A stretch of 18,670 bases of DNA, taken from Porogramme epimiltina. Its lineage: Eukaryota > Basidiomycota > Agaricomycetes > Polyporales > Polyporaceae. Of the stretch, positions 13,138-18,670 are shown piece by piece. How positions within the stretch are numbered: position 1 is the first letter of the stretch; each line of letters opens with the position of its first letter. A program made the translations under genes and the position numbers. The stretch spans positions 1 through 18,670 of the forward strand of contig FTLJ01001441.1 of NCBI GenBank assembly GCA_900155495.1, read 5' to 3'. The notes beneath the pieces are model-generated. The model was not told the origin of the DNA and searched no databases. It saw nothing but the letters and a program-made list of their open reading frames with translations.

Positions 13138-13810
13138 TCACTGCTGCTTGGGACGTTTTGCTGGTATGACGAGATCGTCAGGCTCGTGCATGCGAGAAAG
13201 GGTTCCCGAGCGTGACATACCTCCGTATTTGCTGCGCGCCGTTACTCTTCCCACCACGCCGCTAAAATCGAGGGTCCCGCGAACCACTTTGTACCTGCAC
13301 ACCACATTAAGCCAGCGCACGGCGGACGACCCGAAAAAAGCCAAGCTGGACGTACCGAACACCAGGCAAGTCCTGCGCACGGCCGCCCCTGATGAGGACG
13401 ACGCTGTGGTCCTGCAGGTTGTGGCCCTCCCCGGGCACGTACGCCTGCACGGTCTTGCCGGTGGAGAGCTTCACCTTCGCGACCTTGCGCTTGGCCGAGT
13501 TGGGCTTCTTGGGCTTCGCGATGAACACCTGGCTGACGACGCCCTTCTTGTGCGTGTTGCCCTCCAGGAGCGGGGACTTGGACGCGCGTGCGTTCTTCTT
13601 GGGCTTGCGGCGCGTCGCCTGGTTGAGCGTCGTCGCCGCGGGCGGGGACGGGTGGAAGGCGCGGGCGGAGAAGGCAAACGGTGAGACGGAGGCGGAAGGG
13701 AAGGGGAAGGCGGCGGTGCGGGCGAAGCTAGGAGCGGCCGCCCGGTGGAGGAGCGATGAGCTCGACCATGGCCTGGTCATTTGCGCGGACAGGCGCAGCG
13801 CGGAGAGCAT
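13138..13810 (-). CDS. MRPS12: Mitochondrial small ribosomal subunit protein uS12m, 183 aa, 3 exons
   Basis: This is the nuclear-encoded mitochondrial version of bacterial S12, which lines the decoding centre of the small ribosomal subunit. Exons: 13356-13810, 13221-13294, 13138-13160; introns are 61 and 60 nt with GT...AG, giving 552 nt. Residues 1 to about 60 are rich in Ser, Ala, Arg and Phe and lack acidic residues, as in a mitochondrial import signal. The S12 core follows: [10 protein letters not shown] (61-70), [10 protein letters not shown] (101-110), [20 protein letters not shown] (124-143), [15 protein letters not shown] (147-161) and the terminal SKYGAKRPKQQ. Both decoding-centre loops are present. 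Gln146 sits where bacterial S12 has the conserved Lys before DLPG, a substitution I recall from other mitochondrial S12 proteins. The third exon carries only 7 codons plus the stop, but these restore the conserved basic tail. Identification is near certain. Confidence 0.96.
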
Positions 13811-14038
13811 GGCGGCCGCTGGGGCTGGGGACGGCGTCGGCGAGGAAGTTACGGTGTGGCCAGCCTGGCTGGCCCGGGCGGCGCCTCCCGTCCAGCAGGG
13901 CGCGGTGCGGCCTGCCCTAAACTGGTCACACGCGCGCCCGTCGCGCCTCCGACGCGTCTTTGCCTGCTGGGCCTGGCCGATACTACAATCGCTGTTTGTT
14001 CCCTGGCTTCTCTATAGAGTACAACTGCTTGCGCCGCT
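13811..14038. promoter_or_regulatory. Shared divergent promoter region, uS12m / Nse2
   Basis: Only 228 bases separate the two start codons, so the two genes very likely share one nucleosome-depleted promoter region. The part nearest uS12m is very GC-rich; the 60 bases before the Nse2 ATG are T/C-rich, ending in a CTATAG-containing stretch about 25 bases upstream. No specific factor site is evident. Confidence 0.5.
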
Positions 14039-15345
14039 ATGCCCGTCGCTTCTTCCTCTCGCATAACCAGGCGCCACCGCCGCGCGCCGTCGTCGGACAT
14101 CGAAGAAGACGGACCGAGCCAGGCTAGAGCTACAGGCATGAACGCGCGCGAGGAAGACGACGTCGAGATGGACGACGAAGAAGAAGTGCGGCCTCGCAGG
14201 AGCAAGAAGGGCAAGAAGAAGCGGACACAACAGGACGACTCGGACGCTGAAGGCGTGGAGGAGGAGCACGAGGACCTCCCCGCGCCCAAGATCGACAACC
14301 AGCCTGTGAGCAAAGCTCAGGCGAAGAAGCTCCAGGGCTTCATAGAGGACTGGGTGTCGATGCGCGACACCGTGCACAAGCCGGGATACCGCTTCGTAAG
14401 AGAGGTTGCTGCCTCTGTAGCGGAGGTGGCGGAAGGCGAAAAAGGCGACAAGGTGCGTGGAGTCTGCGCTACAATGTACCGAAACCATAGCTAAGTTCGC
14501 TACAGCCCTTGGCCGCCATTGACTCTGTCATGCGCGAGCTTCTGGACACCGAAAGTGAGATTACCATTCGTGCGACGGCCTTGGACCAAATGTACCAGAA
14601 GCTCATGGGGAACGAGACCATCGTGCGTCCGGGCGGTACGACCCCATACCACGGTATGCTTACCCAATATAATAGGAAGGCGTTGTGGATGTGTACGAGA
14701 AGGGGCTCAAGGAACAAATAGCCGGGTACAAGAAGCAAACTACAAGGCAGAAGTATGCCAAGAGTGAACATTACCGGGAGTTCAAGCAGGCAGTCTACGT
14801 ATGGAACTCTCGAGCCAACCCACTAGTGTTCTTCACTGATGTCGTCTTACAGGAGGTACAACACCCAGACTCTGCGATGCCACCGTTGGTGGACCTGATA
14901 CCTCGAGGTGCGCATCAGAATTGTCTTTTTATCCTTCCCCAGCTAACCAGTTGGCGCGCCATGCTGCAGAGGACGGCGATGAGAGCGACGACGATGACGA
15001 TATTCAAATGGGTGGTATCACACAGGACTTCAAGTGCCCCCTCACCCTGGGCTTCCTCACCGACCCACTCAAATCGTACGGAAATCACGCCGTCCTGCTC
15101 ATTCTTGTATGCTCACGAAGTCTCTCAGGAAACTGTGCGGTCACCATTACGACGCGACGTCGATCCGCGAGTTCTTGGCACGGGGCAGTAGAGAGTGCCC
15201 TGCGACGGGCTGCCGAAAGCAGATCAAGTTGTCGGACCTAGAGCAGGACAAAGAGCTCGCTAAGCGTGCTGCTCATGCCGCCCGCCGTGAACGCGAGAAG
15301 GAAGAAGATCGTGACAGTGCCGACGACGAAGAGATTATCGAGTAA
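14039..15345 (+). CDS. NSE2: SMC5-SMC6 complex SUMO E3 ligase Nse2/Mms21, 352 aa, 6 exons
   Basis: Nse2 docks on the Smc5 arm of the SMC5/6 complex in the nucleus and attaches SUMO to repair and replication proteins. Exons: 14039-14452, 14506-14622, 14676-14798, 14853-14907, 14943-15075, 15129-15345, all GT...AG, 1059 nt in frame. The N-terminal 90 or so residues are disordered-looking with acidic and Lys/Arg runs (DEEEVRPRRSKKGKKKR). The middle part (about 100-230) is predicted helical, as expected for the Smc5-binding region, and includes an EVQHPDSAMPPL motif before the RING. The SP-RING begins at QDFKCPLT (264-271) and has the expected zinc ligands Cys284, His286 (LCGHHYD), Cys304 and Cys309 (ECPATGC). 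The tail is charged and acidic (EEDRDSADDEEIIE). The fourth intron (14908-14942) is only 35 nt; without removing it the frame shifts before the RING. Identification is strong. Confidence 0.93.
14908..14942 (+). other. NSE2: Unusually short (35-nt) intron in NSE2
   Basis: The segment starts GTGCGC and ends in a T/C-rich tract plus CCCCAG. Removing it joins CGA G to CT AAC and keeps the frame into the SP-RING. Reading through it shifts the frame and loses the ring. The gene's other four introns are each 53-54 nt. Confidence 0.75.
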
Positions 15346-15680
15346 CCTCTTCGATGAGTCCCGGAGACTAGTGTCGCCTTTTCCGTTGTCCGACTTGGGG
15401 CTGTTGTGCGAAGTTTTTTTGCGGTATACACTGTACTGTACCAGTGTAATGTTATGCTATATCTATATAAATTTAGAGTGCTATTGTAATCGCCTGAGCT
15501 AGTTCTTGTGTTCTCAGAAAATACGACACCTTCAGGAAATGTTACGGCTGAGTCTATCGGGCATGTGACGCCCTTGACGCGAAACGACCGTACGCTTAGG
15601 CGCCCACCGTCCAGCTAGCTTCCGTCTACCAACCTCCTCACACTAGACACCCCTCCACACCACCCCCGGTGTCCCTAAAA
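15346..15680 (+). promoter_or_regulatory. Intergenic: NSE2 3' region and uL29m promoter
   Basis: These 335 bases lie between two genes read the same way. The first half is AT-rich and probably holds the NSE2 3' end: a T run near 15414-15420, then a perfect hairpin, TACACTG (15427-15433) and CAGTGTA (15442-15448) around an 8-base loop, then the TATA-like CTATATAAAT at 15464-15473. The last 80 bases before 15681 are C-rich, as is common in 5' leaders of highly expressed fungal genes. Confidence 0.5.
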
Positions 15681-16815
15681 ATGCTCCCTGCGGTATCATC
15701 AAGGTCCGCACGCGCCGCCTGCGTCGCCGCCCAGCACGCCCGCCGGCTAGCGACGCACGTCCCGGTCCCCGCCGCCAGCACCAGCGCAGCGGCGACGAAG
15801 CCGGGGGCGCTGCGCCCGCACCTGGGCATCGAGGTCAACCCGAACCACGGCCTGTACGCGTTCTTCCGGCGGAAGGAGAAGGAGGGCGTCGTCTCGCACG
15901 AGACCGTCGAGCCTGCGGACCTCGTCAACGACAAGAGCGGTGCGCCTCGCTGCCTTTTCCCTCGTCCCCTGCGAGCCCCCATCTGACACGCCTTTCCCCC
16001 CTCCCCCCATTTTCCTTCTACCCCCCTCACCGCCGACCCTCCCACGTGCCCTCTCACTCCCTTCCCCCCACTTGTTCTGCTGCCGGGCCGCAATTAAATC
16101 CCGGGCGGGCTGCCAGGCCGCGCGTGGACGGCGGCGGAGCTGCGGCGGAAGAGCTTCAAGGACCTGCACACGCTCTGGTACGTCGTCCTCCGCGAGCGCA
16201 ACCTGCTCGCCACGCAGCAGGCGGAGGCGCGCCGCCTCGGCGCGAACGAGCAGGCCCTCGGGCTGTGGGCCAAGGCGTTCCGGGTGCGTGGTGTCCCGCG
16301 TTTCCTTTTCCTTTCCTTTGCGCCCCTCCTCTCTTCCCCCCTCCCAACTTCCAACTTCCCCCGCCCATTCGCCCCTGACGGTCTAGTCGCTGCGCTGCGC
16401 CCTCCCCGTGCCCCCTCTTATTTCCCCCACATTTCCCTGGCCCCTTCCTTCTCTTCTCGCGCTCTACGCCCCCTCCCCTCCCCGCTCCCCGAGCCCGAGC
16501 CCGACCCCCGCTGACCGCAGCCCTGCCGCCCCGCAGTGCCGCAAGACGATGGCGCGCATCAAGTACGTCATCAACGAGCGGCGCGTCGCGTACGAGGGCG
16601 CGCTGCAGATCCACCAGATGGAGGCCGCGGCCGCCCAGGCGACGGTGCGCGCCGAGGCAGATGGGGAGGCCGCCGCGCGCGACGCGGAGGAGGCGCGGGC
16701 GGTGCGCAAGGAGGAGAAGGCGCGCCGGCGCACGAAGGATGCGGGCGACGTCGCGGCGCGCTCGCTGTTCGAGGAGGCCGTGCCCGAGGCGGTCGTGCAG
16801 CCGCAGAAGGCTTAG
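15681..16815 (+). CDS. MRPL4: Mitochondrial large ribosomal subunit protein uL29m (MRPL47/Mrpl4), 234 aa, 3 exons
   Basis: This nuclear-encoded protein sits near the polypeptide exit of the mitochondrial large ribosomal subunit. Exons: 15681-15939, 16117-16283, 16537-16815; GT...AG introns of 177 and 253 nt, 705 nt in frame. Residues 1 to about 40 are Ala/Arg/Ser-rich with no acidic residue, an import-signal profile. Then come the mitochondrial L47 hallmarks [20 protein letters not shown] (44-63) and [20 protein letters not shown] (87-106), continuing [19 protein letters not shown], then [19 protein letters not shown] (143-161). The C-terminal 65 residues are an Ala/Glu/Arg-rich predicted helix with low complexity. 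The ATG has A at -3. Both introns are C/T-rich and three to five times longer than the usual intron in this window. Codon third positions are almost all G or C. Confidence 0.94.
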
Positions 16816-18561
16816 AGGGCCAAGGAGGGGTGGGCGAGAGGGGCGGGGAGGTGTACTGTATCTTTCGTGGTAATTCGCATGCTTTGCCAACTCTCCGTCT
16901 GCGCTGAGCCGTCCAGATGGACCCCCGGTGTGTGCGTCGCGCCGTGGCTGGCTTAGAGTCGAAGCGTCCAGGTGGTTCCCAGAAACTGGCGAGGGTTCCC
17001 CGACGCGTAAACGCTGATCGTCTGCGCCTTCGATGGCGCAGTTTACAGTTGCCCGTCCGATCGCGCTGCCATAAGCCTTCGACGGCACATATGTGGTTAC
17101 ATGCGCCGGCGCCCCCGTTCCCCTTTCCCTCTTGGGTGCGTGCAACGCCCGACGGCCGTCGAGCTCTGTATGCGCGCTGAGAACGCCGGCACCCCGGCGC
17201 TGCTCGGTGGCGCAGGCTTCTCAGCGGTGCGGGCCCGGGAAGGGGTTTAGGGATGCTCGAAGGACGCCCGCCGTCGGGCGCGGTCGAACGACGCACCAGG
17301 ACGCCCACCCGCCGCTGCGAGGTGTCCACTTCGAGCCTGGACCTTCCTGCGCCGATCCGTTTCCTGCGTGCGTGCTGCACCGGCGGCGTTGCACGCCCGC
17401 CCACAGAGGCGGGCTGCACGGTTCACGCAGCGACGACGAGGCGGCCGCCGGTCGCCCTCGTCTGAGTCTGACGGCGGGCAGGGAAGCTGGTGCGCGCGCG
17501 GCGTTGTCGCGGCGGGCCCCAGGTGTGATTTATTGGGCGACAGTAGGCGGTGAGGGGGCTCGTCCGCGGACGCTACGCGTCGGGCGCAGGGCGGGCGGGG
17601 CGGGCACCGAGCGCGGGTCCCCCCCCCTCCTGCTCGCCCCCGCCCGCTCTCGCGTTCGTCTTGCGGCGGGCGGGCGCGGACAGCGCTAGCGCGTTCCCGA
17701 GAGCCGGGGGGCGGGCCGCGGACGATGATGCAGCAGCGTTCCACTTCGGCGAACCCTGGAATCGGCCTAGCGGTAACTCGGTGGTCGTGATGTGCTGGAA
17801 GGGGGCGGCTGGGTGCAGTGCTCACTTATTGGGCGCGCCGGAGAAGAAGGCGGTGGAGGACCGAGGTGGGGTCTGCTGGGAGGGCCCGGCATCGACCCCG
17901 GGACGGATTTGGTGCGGACGTGGGAGGGGTCGAAGAGGGCGGGCTTCGCGGGGGGACTGCACGCGCGAGGCACCGGGCGTGCGCCAGCTATTGTCCGAGC
18001 ACACGCGGGGGGCCCAGATCTGCGCGGGGGAAGGGCCCGCGCGAGTCTGCAGAACGGGCGCGTCGCGCGACGCGGGAGGAGTCCGAGGAAGGACGTGCTC
18101 GCCGCGGGCCCAGAGGTGCGGCGCCGCGAGCCAATCGCGGGGGCGCGTCGAAAGAGGAAGGTGCGGGCGAGCATGGCATGGCATCAGGGCAGAGATGTGC
18201 GGCGCGCGTGTTCGGTTGTCCCGCGCCCTGCGCCCCCCCACCAGGCCGCGATGGGCACCCGCCATCTGCGCGCTGGGCACCCGGCCGTCTTGTTGGGCGG
18301 ACGGTGGGGGCCAGCGAGGGCGGCGCCGCGGGGAGGCAGGAGCGCTGCGAGCGTTCGAGATAGGCAGCGCGAAGCCAGCGAGAAACGCATCCGCGCCTGA
18401 CAGCGACGTGCGGCGAAGCACCATCGTTCTGCACGTGTGACGCGCATGAATGGAAGGCTCCCCCCGCCTTCCCCACTCACTCATATTTCCTGCCCTCGCG
18501 CCCGCCAGCCACGGTGCCGTCCTCCCCGTCCTCTCTTCCGCATGCCCCCCTAGTCCCCTCC
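16816..18561. other. GC-rich intergenic region, no convincing gene
   Basis: This 1.75-kb stretch holds long overlapping open frames on both strands (for example 17550-18440 plus and 17822-18616 minus). All read as Arg/Gly/Ala/Pro-rich sequence with no domain I recognise, no clear intron pattern and no preference for one frame. I treat them as consequences of high GC. The first 350 bases are less extreme and include an inverted-repeat cluster at 17007-17046. The last 100 bases become strongly C/T-rich, resembling a fungal promoter and leader for the gene that may start at 18562. A long non-coding RNA cannot be excluded. Confidence 0.5.
17007..17046. repeat. Nested inverted repeat (possible hairpin) downstream of uL29m
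   Basis: Outer arms GTAAAC (17007-17012) and GTTTAC (17041-17046) enclose inner arms TGCGCC (17023-17028) and GGCGCA (17035-17040) with a 6-base loop; the left side has a 10-base bulge. It lies about 190 bases beyond the uL29m stop codon, so it could form in that gene's 3' untranslated region or just past it. Confidence 0.45.
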
Positions 18562-18670
18562 ATGTCCTCCCGCCCCCAGCCCCAGACGGCCTCCCGCTCC
18601 CTCCCGCCCCCGCCAAAGACCATCAAGCTCAGCCCCCACCGTCTCCTCTCCCTCCCCTACCGTCTCACCC
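18562..18670 (+). CDS. Possible 5' end of a protein-coding gene (partial)
   Basis: An ATG follows about 80 bases of C/T-rich DNA that looks like a fungal promoter and leader. It opens a frame of 36 codons that runs off the window. The visible residues are Pro/Ser-rich, then include TIKLSPHRLLSLPYRLT, which is less repetitive than the surrounding random frames. I do not recognise the family. The evidence is the context and the change in sequence character only; it may be a chance frame. Confidence 0.35.
   Translation, partial: MSSRPQPQTASRSLPPPPKTIKLSPHRLLSLPYRLT

Noticed and set aside
13138..13380. A separate small minus-strand gene at the uS12m 3' end
   Set aside because: Its conserved part is exon 2 and exon 3 of uS12m; the remaining residues are intron translation.
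16156..17145. A 329-codon open frame on the minus strand
   Set aside because: It lies opposite exons 2 and 3 of uL29m, whose high GC3 suppresses stop codons on the opposite strand.
17550..18440. A 296-codon open frame on the plus strand
   Set aside because: Arg/Gly/Ala-rich composition, no domain, and strongly overlapped by equally long frames on the opposite strand; typical of GC-rich non-coding DNA.
17822..18616. A 264-codon open frame on the minus strand
   Set aside because: Same composition problem; it also overlaps the C/T-rich leader and possible start codon at 18562.

Overview
This window looks like nuclear DNA of a basidiomycete fungus, most likely a mushroom- or bracket-type Agaricomycete. 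All six recognisable genes are fungal housekeeping or meiosis-type genes. They are cut by many short introns (mostly 46-65 nt, GT...AG), genes sit a few hundred bases apart on both strands, and the DNA is GC-rich. I rebuilt every gene by hand from conserved protein sequence, splice signals and reading-frame phase. All six models close in frame; no homology search was run.

Layout. 1-1828: GC-rich, microsatellite-bearing DNA with no recognisable gene. 1829-4124 (minus): V-ATPase subunit B, 10 exons, 515 aa. 4441-8836 (minus): tubulin-folding cofactor D, 18 exons, 1153 aa. 9178-12624 (plus): a Spo71/Mug56-like protein with PH-type domains, 6 exons, 1046 aa, divergent from cofactor D. 13138-13810 (minus): mitochondrial ribosomal protein uS12m, 3 exons, 183 aa, convergent with the Spo71-like gene. 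14039-15345 (plus): Nse2/Mms21 SUMO ligase of the SMC5/6 complex, 6 exons, 352 aa, divergent from uS12m. 15681-16815 (plus): mitochondrial ribosomal protein uL29m (MRPL47/Mrpl4), 3 exons, 234 aa. 16816-18561: GC-rich DNA without a convincing gene. 18562-18670 (plus): possible first codons of a gene that runs off the window.

The genes do not form a pathway: vacuolar acidification, tubulin assembly, membrane-linked sporulation-type functions, mitochondrial translation and DNA repair sit side by side, as is usual in compact fungal genomes. I found no mobile element, CRISPR array, tRNA, rRNA or biosynthetic cluster, and no convincing undescribed system. The most interesting signals are architectural: two adjacent 28-nt micro-exons in the V-ATPase gene, a 35-nt intron that Nse2 needs to reach its RING domain, and abrupt within-gene changes in GC content that coincide with longer introns.
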